Shown here: in pieces, positions 19,139 through 28,216 of the stretch
Layout: each line of letters begins with the position of its first letter
How positions within the stretch are numbered: position 1 is the stretch's first letter
Source of the DNA: Candidatus Pseudolachnospira avium
Lineage (GTDB): Bacteria; Bacillota; Clostridia; Lachnospirales; Lachnospiraceae
NCBI GenBank assembly: GCA_904420025.1
Contig: CAJFTW010000081.1
Location: 1-51,720 of the forward strand
DNA: 51,720 nt
Reading direction: 5' to 3'
Program-made: the position numbers and the translations under genes
The notes under the pieces: generated by a model
Database searches by the model: none
Seen by the model: the letters and a program-made list of their open reading frames with translations, nothing else
Told to the model about the DNA's origin: nothing

Positions 19139-20859
19139 TTTTCTTCTTTCTCCATCGCCACCCGGCATTTCTTTTTATAGCAAGCGATACCATACTTCAA
19201 GACTGTATGGCAGCCATCATCCAGTAGTTCTTTCCCGTAATCCATTCGCTGAATTTGCTCTAAAGCAGCCTGGCATGTCATTTCATACTGAGCATTTTCT
19301 GCATATTTTATCTCAATTACAATGCCAAGATCGTCATCCTCCACCTTGATAAAAATATCACTATATCCTTCACCAGATTCCCGATTGGATTGCACATACC
19401 ATCCATTTTTATAACCCAGGATTCCCAAAAGAATCCAGTGATAAAACCCTTCTTTGGCAGACTTGCGCACAAAGGTATCACGAATACTTATCGTCCTGCC
19501 CAGGTATTCTGTAAACAGCCGTTCCACCTCTTGGGCATTCCCTTCCTGAAGTGCCTGGCAAAACATTTCCAATGTCTTTCCATCCTGCTCCACACCTTTC
19601 CGGAACATCTCCATAATCTGGCTTTCGAAAATATTCCGGATTTCCTGATTGGGAATGGCCAGTTTGTATCGCCTTCCATCGGAGCTTCCCCGCTGCGTCA
19701 GGTATCCGGTTGCAAAAAGGACACTCCAGATATTTTCCATGGAATCATACAGGCGGTTATACGTCAGGTCCTCCCGGATCTCCTTGGTCACAGTGTCTCC
19801 CGCAACCAGGGCCTCCACCTCACTTTTTGTCAATCCGGTTCCGACTTTCTCCAGGAAATGCCGCACCACATCGTTACTGCTGGTATTGGACCAATAGTCC
19901 TGCGGAAGCAGATCCCGTTTTACCAACAGCTTGTTGACATAGTTGATCACATCCCAGGGGCAATAAACATCCGCGTCTCCAAAACGATAGCCATCGTACC
20001 ATGCTTTTATGGACTCATACTTTTGGTTTAAATTGTAATATTGCAGCATCGTGCGGACTTCTTCATCCGTAAAGCCGAAATAGGAATCACAATCCTCGTC
20101 CGTGATTGAAAAAATACTGGGGTTGTTCAACCCCGTAAAAATACTCTCCTTGGACACGCGCAGGCATCCCGTCAGCACCGCAAAGTACAGGCTGTCATTG
20201 GTTTTCAGTGCCTGCTCCAGTATGTTGCGGATCAGGAGAACCATTTCCTGATAGTATCCCTGCTCATGGGCTTTGGCCAGCGGTACGTCATACTCATCCA
20301 CCAGAATAACAACCTTCTGGCCATAATGCTTCTCCAACAGTACCGATAAGGTCTTGAGGCTTCCCATGAGAACTGCGTCGGGCATGCGGAAGCTCTCTTC
20401 CCCACTGGTATCCACCATGACCAGTTGTTGATACTGCTGTTTTTCCCGACTGGTAAGATTGACATCCTCCAGCAGAAATTGAAACCGCATGGCCTCATTG
20501 CCGATGGCCGCGCACATCAGCGAACGTGCCGTGGCATAATCCCCGCCGTTAATCCCCTTCAGTGTGATTGACACCACCGGATATTTTCCCATGTGTTCCC
20601 GGCAGACCTCTGCATCCTCGGAAACATGCAGCCCCTCAAACAGTGTTTGGTTGCCACCGATTTCCAAAAAGCATTTGAGCATGCTCATATTCAGGGATTT
20701 CCCAAAGCGCCGGGGACGCGTGAACAGATTCACCTTTCCCCTTCTCTGCAGCAGCTCCCGGATCATAGCTGTTTTATCCACATAATAGTAATTGTCCGTC
20801 CGAATTTCTTCAAAGCTTTCAATTCCTACCGGAAGGCGTTTTTTCTCCGCAACGCACAT
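19135..20859 (-). CDS. AAA-ATPase_like / PD-(D/E)XK nuclease superfamily (DUF1703) protein
   Basis: LPVGIESFEEIRTDNYYYVDKTAMIRELLQRRGKVNLFTRPRRFGKSLNMSML; C-terminal ESGEGYSDIFIKVEDDDLGIVIEIKYA nuclease-like motif. RBS GGGAAGGAG precedes ATG 20859. Confidence 0.88.
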   Translation of the reverse strand: MCVAEKKRLPVGIESFEEIRTDNYYYVDKTAMIRELLQRRGKVNLFTRPRRFGKSLNMSMLKCFLEIGGNQTLFEGLHVSEDAEVCREHMGKYPVVSITLKGINGGDYATARSLMCAAIGNEAMRFQFLLEDVNLTSREKQQYQQLVMVDTSGEESFRMPDAVLMGSLKTLSVLLEKHYGQKVVILVDEYDVPLAKAHEQGYYQEMVLLIRNILEQALKTNDSLYFAVLTGCLRVSKESIFTGLNNPSIFSITDEDCDSYFGFTDEEVRTMLQYYNLNQKYESIKAWYDGYRFGDADVYCPWDVINYVNKLLVKRDLLPQDYWSNTSSNDVVRHFLEKVGTGLTKSEVEALVAGDTVTKEIREDLTYNRLYDSMENIWSVLFATGYLTQRGSSDGRRYKLAIPNQEIRNIFESQIMEMFRKGVEQDGKTLEMFCQALQEGNAQEVERLFTEYLGRTISIRDTFVRKSAKEGFYHWILLGILGYKNGWYVQSNRESGEGYSDIFIKVEDDDLGIVIEIKYAENAQYEMTCQAALEQIQRMDYGKELLDDGCHTVLKYGIACYKKKCRVAMEKEEK

Positions 20860-20887
20860 AGAACCGCACACTCCTTCCCTTGATTTT

Positions 20888-21033
20888 GCCGTGCTTCTCA
20901 CGGCATAGAGGTATACCCGGAGGGTGTTTCCTCTGTCTGCCGTGTATCTCACGGCATAGGGGTACACCCGGAGGGTGTTTCCTCTGTCTGCCGTGTATCT
21001 CACGGCATACAGGTACACCCGGAGGGTGTTTCC
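20888..21033. repeat. 51-bp tandem repeat, ~2.9 copies, each with two small hairpins
   Basis: Units at 20888-20938, 20939-20989, 20990-21033; unit gccgtgtatctcacggcataggggtacacccggagggtgtttcctctgtct with GCCGTG/CACGGC and ACACCC/GGGTGT dyads. Confidence 0.95.
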
Positions 21034-21239
21034 GCATAAAGAGCTACCCTTATCATAACACAGGCCGTTGTTTCGGGCAACGCCAACCGGTTCCCCTCTC
21101 CCCCGGTATACTCTCCCTGAATAGCAGCTTTGGAAATCCGCATTGTACTTTGCGGATTCCCCGCTTTATAATAATGAAGGGAAAAATTTTCCCCGGCGCA
21201 GCGGATGCGCCGGAATCCTTGATACAGGAGGCGCATAAT

Positions 21240-21542
21240 ATGAACACTTGGCTGATTACCGGCTGTTCCAGCGGGCTGGGCCGCGGCATTGCCCGGGCTG
21301 CCCTGGAACAGGGAGAACAGGTGGCCGTTACCGCCCGGCATCCGGGGGATCCGGACCGGGGCGGCCGGGTGGTAGTGGAAACCGCACTCCGGGAAGACGC
21401 TCCCTTCCGCCTTCTGCTGGGCAGTGACGCGGTGCGGATGGCGGAAGAGACACTGCAGAACCGCCTCCGGGAGCTTCAGGCCTGGGCGCCGGTCAGCGGA
21501 CAGGCGGATTTTCCTATACACGAACAAACTATGCAAAATTAG
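21240..21542 (+). pseudogene. short-chain dehydrogenase with large internal deletion (still an open frame)
   Basis: MNTWLITGCSSGLGRGIARAALEQGEQVAVTARHP (Rossmann N-terminus) runs directly into VVVETALREDAPFRLLLGSDAVRMAEETLQNRLRELQAWAPVS (SDR C-terminus); catalytic YxxxK region absent. Confidence 0.85.
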
Positions 21543-21571
21543 CAGCTAACCGAATCTCTCACACTCGCAAA

Positions 21572-21614
21572 ACGTAGGAACGGCAGATGCCCCGCGCACC
21601 TGCCGTTCCTACGT
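21572..21614. terminator. strong hairpin between convergent genes (possible bidirectional terminator or element remnant)
   Basis: acgtaggaacggcag ... ctgccgttcctacgt, perfect 15-bp arms, plus inner TGC/GCA; no strong T-run. Confidence 0.5.
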
Positions 21615-21665
21615 CTACCCCGTTTAGGGCTATCTATTTCCCGATAGTCCCTGCCTGTTTCTGTC

Positions 21666-22754
21666 CTACACACCCAAAATCCGCAGGCCTTTATCCACCT
21701 GGTTCAGGACCTCGCAGCCATCCTCGGTGACGATGACCAGATCCTCCACCCGCACACCCATGCGGCCCGGCAGATAGATGCCCGGCTCGATGGAGAAGAT
21801 CATATCAGCCTCAGCGGGCTGTGTGTTCACCGCGCTGACATCCCCTTTTTCATGATCCTCCATGCCAATGAAATGGCCCAGCCGGTGGGTAAAGTATTCG
21901 CCGTACCCGGCTTCGGTGATCACATCCCGGGCAGCCCGGTCAATCTCCTGCAGCGGCACACCAGCCTTCACCAGCGCCTCCGCCCGGGCATTGGCCTCCT
22001 GCACAATCTCATGGATCTTCACATACTCCGGATCCGCCTTTTTCCAGAAAAAGGTGCGGGTCATATCCGAACAATAGTAGTCCTTCTTGCAGCCAATATC
22101 TATCACAATACAGTCACCCTCTTTGACCACCGTATCATCCGGGGAATGGTGCGGATCGGCAGCGTTGGCGCCGAAGGAGACAATCCCGTCAAAGGACTGG
22201 CCTTCACAGCCGTACTCCTCATAGCAAGAAACCAGATACTGGATGCACTCCTTCTCCGTAACCCCTTCCCGGATAAACGCCGCCAGCTTCTCCATGCAGG
22301 CATCGTTGATCTGGGAGGCACGGCGCATCCGCTGCTTTTCCTCCTCATCCTTAATGGCGCGGACCCGATCCACACAGTCCGAACCCACCACCATCCGGGT
22401 ATCCGGGCAAGCGGCCATAATGGGGAGCAGGAACTGGGCCGCCATGGCCTTGTCCACCCCCAGGGTCCCCGGCTGAATGTGGGGCGCAACCAGCTCCGCC
22501 ACATTGGCGTTGTCATCAAAGGTAACGGTGGGCATACCGGTGTCCCCCAGGGCAAACAGGATATTGGCAAAGAGAAGGTTCTCCCCCTCCGCCCGCACCA
22601 GATAAGCCCAGAAGCGCTCCATGGGAACCACATCGAAGCCTGTGAGATAATAGATACTCAGATGATCTGTGACCAAAAGCTGTTCCAATCCTGCCTGCCG
22701 CATTTTTTCCCGTACCCGGGAAATCCGGCTCTGAAAAATCTCCATGTCCCTCAC
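21666..22754 (-). CDS. M24 family metallopeptidase (Xaa-Pro aminopeptidase-like)
   Basis: IVIDIGCKKDYYCSDMTRTFFW, THRLGHFIGMEDHE, MIFSIEPGIYLPGRMGVRVEDLVIV motifs. Confidence 0.92.
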   Translation of the reverse strand: MRDMEIFQSRISRVREKMRQAGLEQLLVTDHLSIYYLTGFDVVPMERFWAYLVRAEGENLLFANILFALGDTGMPTVTFDDNANVAELVAPHIQPGTLGVDKAMAAQFLLPIMAACPDTRMVVGSDCVDRVRAIKDEEEKQRMRRASQINDACMEKLAAFIREGVTEKECIQYLVSCYEEYGCEGQSFDGIVSFGANAADPHHSPDDTVVKEGDCIVIDIGCKKDYYCSDMTRTFFWKKADPEYVKIHEIVQEANARAEALVKAGVPLQEIDRAARDVITEAGYGEYFTHRLGHFIGMEDHEKGDVSAVNTQPAEADMIFSIEPGIYLPGRMGVRVEDLVIVTEDGCEVLNQVDKGLRILGV

Positions 22755-22790
22755 CTCATTGATTTTTTGGATGGATTCTATCCAGCTCCT

Positions 22791-22819
22791 ATCATACTAT
22801 ATGGCTCCCCTTCATGCAA
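22791..22819 (-). promoter_or_regulatory. candidate sigma-70-type promoter for M24 peptidase
   Basis: Minus strand TTGCAT-17 nt-TATGAT upstream of the start at 22754. Confidence 0.6.
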
Positions 22820-22856
22820 GATTTTTCAGAGGCTGCCGGCAAGAATCTGCATCCGT

Positions 22857-23684
22857 CTACTCCAGCGCCTCTGCGGATGCCGCCCGTTCCAGCATATAAT
22901 TCCGCCACACGGATTTATCCACAAAGCCGCTGAAATCCCGGGGATCCGCCGGGTTCACCCCGCTGAGCAGATTGGTCTGGTTGTGGTGGCTGGTCAGGCA
23001 GATGTCAATATCCCACTCCGCCATCTCCCGGCAATCATCCACAAACCGCTGCTTCAGGGTCAGCGGGTAGCCGTTTTCCCGCAAATAGGCGGACGTCAGA
23101 AACGGTGCGGTGCCGGCGCCGCCGTGCATGCCGCAGTGGTAGGTGCGGCCGTCCTCGTCCGTGTCATCAAAGAAGAAGGAGGTGGTGCCTGGAGTATGGC
23201 CCGGGCACAGCTTGGTGCGAATGGTAAACCGGCCCAGGGCAATGGGCTTTTCATCCGCGTAAAATTCGTCCGGCTCAAAGTCCGGGGCGTAGTGGAACAG
23301 CACCCGCTCCGGATACGTTTTCTTGATCTCATAGTCCTCCCGGGACATGTAGACCTTAGCGCCGGTCATCTCCTGCAGGGCCCGCAGGCCGCCGCAGTGG
23401 TCCTGGTGGCCGTGGCTTAAGAGGATCATCTTGATGTCCTTGGGGTTGTAGCCGGCGTCCCGGATGGCCTCGGTGAGCAGGTACAGGGCCCGGATCTCAA
23501 AGGTGTCTATGAGGATCAGGCCTTCCCCGGTGTCCAGCAGGTAGCAGCTCACATAGCTATTGCCGCTGACGTACCAGACATGAGGGGCAATGCGGAAGGG
23601 CGCCTGGGCAATATCCCAGGGATGGTTGTCAATGTAGTCGTAAGGATCGGTTTTGAGGGTCGGGACCCGTCTAAAGTCACTCAT
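22857..23684 (-). CDS. MBL-fold metallohydrolase
   Basis: LLSHGHQDHCGGL, LCPGHTPGTTSFFF. Confidence 0.92.
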   Translation of the reverse strand: MSDFRRVPTLKTDPYDYIDNHPWDIAQAPFRIAPHVWYVSGNSYVSCYLLDTGEGLILIDTFEIRALYLLTEAIRDAGYNPKDIKMILLSHGHQDHCGGLRALQEMTGAKVYMSREDYEIKKTYPERVLFHYAPDFEPDEFYADEKPIALGRFTIRTKLCPGHTPGTTSFFFDDTDEDGRTYHCGMHGGAGTAPFLTSAYLRENGYPLTLKQRFVDDCREMAEWDIDICLTSHHNQTNLLSGVNPADPRDFSGFVDKSVWRNYMLERAASAEALE

Positions 23685-23696
23685 GGATGAAACCTC

Positions 23697-24608
23697 CTAA
23701 TTTTTTGCGCTTCCAATACGCCGTGCGATCAGCTCCGCCGCCGCCCGCCAGTGATTTCCAAAATGGGGGATGAAGCCATGGCAGGTATCCAGGAAACGCT
23801 TTACCGTCACCTCCACACCCACCGATGCCAACCGCCCGGCATATTCCTCATTCTCAAAGCGGAAATTGCAGCCCTCAGCAGAGAGGATCAGTGTGCGGGG
23901 CAGCTTTTTCAGCTGTTCATCCGCCGCGTAGCAGGGGGATGAGTAGACAGATGCCGCTGCCTCCGTATCGCCGCGGAAATACAGCTCCGAAAACGCCAGT
24001 TCCCTGTCCAGGGGAAGGATCCGGGGATAGGCACCCTTTTTGTAAACAGGGCTGTTCACACTGTCCAGCAGCGGGTATCCCAGCACCTGCAGGCACAGCC
24101 GGAAATCCCCAGTGTCCGCCGCCTTCAGGGCCATGCCGGCCACCAGGGTCCCACCGGCGCTGTAGCCGCCGGCGGAAATCCGGTTTTCATCCCCGCCCCA
24201 GTCCGCACATTGGGCAAAGGTATACCGGGCTGCGTCATAGCACTGGTCAAAAGCCACCGGCCAGGGCGCTGTGCCGGAGGTGGTATAATCCAGATCCACC
24301 ACAATGCCGCCAATCCGGTCCGCTAGGTATGAGCTGAACATGGAGTCACAGTCCGCATGGGGATACACAAACCCACCCCCGTGGATATAGATGTGGATGG
24401 GGCAATTTTCCGTCCGGCTCTTGGCCCGGTGCATATACAGCGTATAGGGATAACCGTCCACGGTGCGGGTCAAGACTTCCTCCTCGCACAGCTTCCGGTA
24501 GTCCTGGTATTCCTGGGGATACGCCGGCAGCCCCGCAATAGGGGAACGCCGGGCCGTGCGCTCCAGCACCTCAAACAGTTCTTTTTTCCGTTGCTCACTG
24601 AAAGGCAT
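23697..24608 (-). CDS. alpha/beta hydrolase (HSL-like), paralog A1
   Basis: IHIYIHGGGFVYPHADCDS oxyanion motif, SAGGYSAGGTLVAG nucleophile elbow; paralogous to 27221..28132. Confidence 0.9.
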   Translation of the reverse strand: MPFSEQRKKELFEVLERTARRSPIAGLPAYPQEYQDYRKLCEEEVLTRTVDGYPYTLYMHRAKSRTENCPIHIYIHGGGFVYPHADCDSMFSSYLADRIGGIVVDLDYTTSGTAPWPVAFDQCYDAARYTFAQCADWGGDENRISAGGYSAGGTLVAGMALKAADTGDFRLCLQVLGYPLLDSVNSPVYKKGAYPRILPLDRELAFSELYFRGDTEAAASVYSSPCYAADEQLKKLPRTLILSAEGCNFRFENEEYAGRLASVGVEVTVKRFLDTCHGFIPHFGNHWRAAAELIARRIGSAKN

Positions 24609-24681
24609 TTGGCACCTCCTTCAAACATGCAGGACAGGATGCAGCAAACGCCGCACCCTGTCTCCATACTCGATTCCTCTC

Positions 24682-25549
24682 TTACAGGCTTGCCTCGTTG
24701 ATGGCGCGAAGGATCCGCTCCTGGGCCTGCTGCCACTCGCCCGCCAGGCGGACCGTAAAGCCGTGGGGGCTGTCCATAAAGCACTGGATGGTCACCTCAT
24801 TGCCCATGGCTGCCATCCGCAGGGCATACTGTTCATTATCCTTCTTAAATGGGCAGCTGCCGGCGTTGATCACCAGGGCAGGCGGCAGCTCCTTCAGCAT
24901 GTCATCCGTGGCAAAAATAGGACTGCAAAAGGGAAGCTGAAGCACCCGGTCGTCTCCATCCGCATACAGCTTAGAAAAAGCGCCGGAGCGTTCATTGCCG
25001 CCGGGAAGCACCGACTTATAATTGTCCAGGGCTGCGTAGTCCAGCACCTGCAGGCAAAGGGCAAAGTCCTTGGTAGCCGACGCCCGCATGGCAATGGCCG
25101 CAGCCAGGCAGCCGCCGGCGCTGTGGCCGCCAATGGAGATCCGCTTGGGATCCCCGCCCCAGGCCTCACACTGCTCAAACACCCATTGAACCACCGCATA
25201 GCTCTGCTCAAAGGCACAGGGGAAGGGGTGCTCCCAGGAGGTGGCATAGTCAATGTCCACCACAATCCCGCGGATGCCTGCGGCGATACGGGCACAGTAC
25301 AGATCGTCATCGTGATCCTGTTCATGCACAAAACCGCCGCCGTGCATGTTCACATGGATGGGGCACTTTTCCATTTTATCCTTGGCAGTGGAGATGACCA
25401 GGCGCACCGGGGCAGCGTCAGCTCTCTCTGCTCCACCTGTGCCCCAGGAAAGCAGTGTACTCCTCCGGAATCACCCGCTCTCCCCGCTTTCCATGGGTGT
25501 TCTCAATAATCTCTCTGTAATGTTCCTTTTCTGCTTGTGTCAAAGCCAT
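24682..25549 (-). pseudogene. alpha/beta hydrolase paralog B1, frameshifted near the N-terminus
   Basis: N-terminus MALTQAEKEHYREIIENTHGKRGERVIPEEYTAFL starts at ATG 25549 but goes out of frame; the remainder is read from 25407. Relative to intact paralog 28217..29104 there is a 2-nt insertion and a 19-nt deletion. Confidence 0.85.
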
Positions 25550-25570
25550 AAGAAATCCCTCCTAAAACCT

Positions 25571-26878
25571 TTAGCCGTAAACCGGGAAGAACAGATTGGC
25601 GCTGATAATCAGCGAAACCATCATGATCAGCAGGTACGGTATGGTGAACTTCAGCATCTTCACCGGGTTAAATCCACCGACCGCGTAGGCGATCATGGAT
25701 GCACTGCCGCCTGTGGGGAAAGCACCATCCAAGCAGGAAGCAATGGCCACCAGAGACACCACTGCCCGGGGATCCATGCCGCCGGCCACCGCCGTGCTGG
25801 CCGCAATGGGAACCAGGACGGCAATCGTCCCCATATTGGACAGGAAGGTGGTCATAACAGTAGCCACCACCGTAAAGACGATAGTCACCATCAGGCCGCT
25901 GGGGTTCTCACCCAGCAGGCTCAGCACCAGATTGCCAATGAATTCTCCGGCGCCGGACTGGTTCAGAGCGGTGGAAAACACAACCATGCCCGCCATCATC
26001 CAAACCATATCTCCCGAGAGGCCGGCAATGGCTTCCCGGCTGCTCATAACACCAGAAAAGATAAAGACCACGATCACAACCGCCGGCGCCAGATAAATAT
26101 AGTCGCCCAGCTGGTTAGAAAAGAGAAAGCAAACCAGAGTCACCAGAAAACCCAGGTATACGATGATCTCATGGGCCTTGGACATACTGGAACCGTCTTT
26201 CTGCTTTCCGGCCCCTCCCAGATCCACAGCACCCACCTGCAGTTCCTGTTTTGGGATTAAGCGCCAGGCAAAAAGAGCATAGATGGTGCCGATAATGGAA
26301 GGCAACAGGCCGACCTTCAGGTAATCGAACATTCCCAGCAGCTGATTGGGATCGCCCCCCACCAGCCCTTCATAGTAAGCATTGGCGGACAGGGGCAGTG
26401 CCGCGCCCATGCCAATGGGGAAACGGCCAAACCAAATTGCATTCATCGTCGCACAAAGGAAAAGCATCTGGGAACGGGAAATACCTTTTCCATCTTCACG
26501 GATGCTCTGAACAAACAGGACCATGATCGCCATCACCGCGGTGGCCCCCATCAGCTGTGTCAGCAGGGCCACCAGGGCACAGACCAGCAGGATCAGCAGG
26601 GTGCCGCTTTTTCCCTGCACCTTGCCGACCAAGTCCTGGGCACGCCGGATCAGGCTGGTCCGGCTCAGCTGCCCGGCAATCACCAGCATGGTGGCCACCA
26701 GGACGGTGTTGGTGTTGGAGAATCCGGAAAAAACCGTAGCTACATCAATCACACCGGTCAGCGCCAAAAAAATAATGCCGGTCATAGCGGTCAGGCCATA
26801 GGACCATTTCTGCAGGAGAAAGGAAACGATCATAAAGATCATAACCAGCAGCGTCAGGATCATGTTTAAATTTTCCAA
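25571..26878 (-). CDS. DASS/ArsB-NhaD-like permease, paralog 1
   Basis: Multi-TM; ends FNPVKMLKFTIPYLLIMMVSLIISANLFFPVYG; TTG start at 26878 after GAGGAGGTCC, matching its paralog. Confidence 0.85.
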   Translation of the reverse strand: MENLNMILTLLVMIFMIVSFLLQKWSYGLTAMTGIIFLALTGVIDVATVFSGFSNTNTVLVATMLVIAGQLSRTSLIRRAQDLVGKVQGKSGTLLILLVCALVALLTQLMGATAVMAIMVLFVQSIREDGKGISRSQMLFLCATMNAIWFGRFPIGMGAALPLSANAYYEGLVGGDPNQLLGMFDYLKVGLLPSIIGTIYALFAWRLIPKQELQVGAVDLGGAGKQKDGSSMSKAHEIIVYLGFLVTLVCFLFSNQLGDYIYLAPAVVIVVFIFSGVMSSREAIAGLSGDMVWMMAGMVVFSTALNQSGAGEFIGNLVLSLLGENPSGLMVTIVFTVVATVMTTFLSNMGTIAVLVPIAASTAVAGGMDPRAVVSLVAIASCLDGAFPTGGSASMIAYAVGGFNPVKMLKFTIPYLLIMMVSLIISANLFFPVYG

Positions 26879-27032
26879 AGTAGGACCTCCTCTCTCGAAC
26901 TCCAAGGCATCGGATGCCTTTTCGCAAAGCCGATAAAACCAACGATTCCGGTTATCCCTGTCCGGCGGGCCCTTCCGAACAGGCAGTGGGTCTGGTATGA
27001 ACCTGGAATCCTGTTTCATCTTCTTGGCTCTC

Positions 27033-27061
27033 ATTGTAGCGTTCCAGTCCCCAAACAGCAA
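27033..27061 (-). promoter_or_regulatory. candidate promoter of permease 1 module
   Basis: Minus strand TTGCTG-17 nt-TACAAT; upstream 30-nt element 27058-27087 nearly identical to 30630-30659. Confidence 0.7.
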
Positions 27062-27220
27062 TCCGAAAAAATTTGGAGAAAGCATAGAAAAAATTTATAC
27101 GCTGATGAAATGCGCATATAAGGAAATCAAATATTTTTACCACCGCCGCCCAGGAGCTGCCGTTTTATAAGGGAGCAGAAGAACGCCTTCCCATCCCTCC
27201 GCTCCCTACATTCTTTCCCT

Positions 27221-28132
27221 TTAAAGCCGCGCGCTGCGGATGCTGCGCACAATCAGATCCGTGGCCTCCTGCCAGTACTCTCCAAAATGAGGGATAAACC
27301 CATGGCGGGCGCCCACAAAACGTTTTACCGTTACCTCTACGCCCACTGCTGCCAACCGTCCGGCATATTCCTCATCCTCATAGCGGAAATTGCAGCCGTT
27401 GGCAGAGATAACCAAAGCCCGGGGAGCTTTTTTCAGCTGATCATCGGTGGCGTAGACCGGAGAGCCATAATGGGAGGCCATAGCCTCCTGATCTCCACCA
27501 AAGTACAGCTCCGTAAACGCCTGCTCCCGCTCTGCCGGCAAAATACGGTCCAGTCCTCCCTTTTTATAAATCGGGTTGATGATATTATCCAGCGGCGGGT
27601 ACCCCAACACCTGCAGACAAAGGGAAAAGTCCCCTGTTTCCGCTGACTTCAGGGCAATCCCCGCAGCCAGGGCGCCGCCGGCACTGTAGCCCCCGACAGA
27701 AATCCGGCTCAGATCGCCGCCCCAGGCTTTGCAGTGCTCAAAGGTAAACTGTGCCGCGTCATAGCACTGGTCAAAGGCCACCGGCCAGGGAGCCACGCCG
27801 GAGGTGGTATAATCCAAATCAACCACAATTCCACCAATCTGATCCGCCACATAGGAACTGAACATGGAATCACACGGGGCATGGGGTGCCACAAAACCAC
27901 CGCCATGAATGTTGATGTGAATCGGACAGTTCTCCATCCGGTTCTTGGCACGGTAAATGTACAGGGTATAGGGATAACCGTCCACGGTGCGGGTCAGGAC
28001 CTCCTCCTCACACAGCAGCAGGAAATCCTGGATTTCCTGGGGATACACCGGATCCGGCGCGTTTTTGGGGCGCAGGGAGGTGCGGTCCAGTACATCAAAA
28101 AGTTCTTTCTTGCGTTGCTCGGTTAAAGGCAT
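27221..28132 (-). CDS. alpha/beta hydrolase (HSL-like), paralog A2
   Basis: IHINIHGGGFVAPHAPCDS, VGGYSAGGALAAG; same length (303 aa) as A1. Confidence 0.9.
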   Translation of the reverse strand: MPLTEQRKKELFDVLDRTSLRPKNAPDPVYPQEIQDFLLLCEEEVLTRTVDGYPYTLYIYRAKNRMENCPIHINIHGGGFVAPHAPCDSMFSSYVADQIGGIVVDLDYTTSGVAPWPVAFDQCYDAAQFTFEHCKAWGGDLSRISVGGYSAGGALAAGIALKSAETGDFSLCLQVLGYPPLDNIINPIYKKGGLDRILPAEREQAFTELYFGGDQEAMASHYGSPVYATDDQLKKAPRALVISANGCNFRYEDEEYAGRLAAVGVEVTVKRFVGARHGFIPHFGEYWQEATDLIVRSIRSARL

Positions 28133-28216
28133 TTTACAAAACCTCCTACTCCTTTTACGGAGCCGACTATCCCCAACCTGTGAGCACAGCCGGCTGTTTC
28201 AGTCACTTGCACATTC

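Noticed and set aside
20888-21033. CRISPR array
   Set aside because: Units are directly contiguous 51-bp tandem repeats with no unique spacers, and there are no cas genes.
26879-27085. N-terminal extension of permease 1 (504-aa ORF starting at 27085)
   Set aside because: The paralog starts at the equivalent TTG after a strong [10 protein letters not shown]. The extension is hydrophilic and contains the promoter -10 region and leader, so a leader or uORF is more likely.
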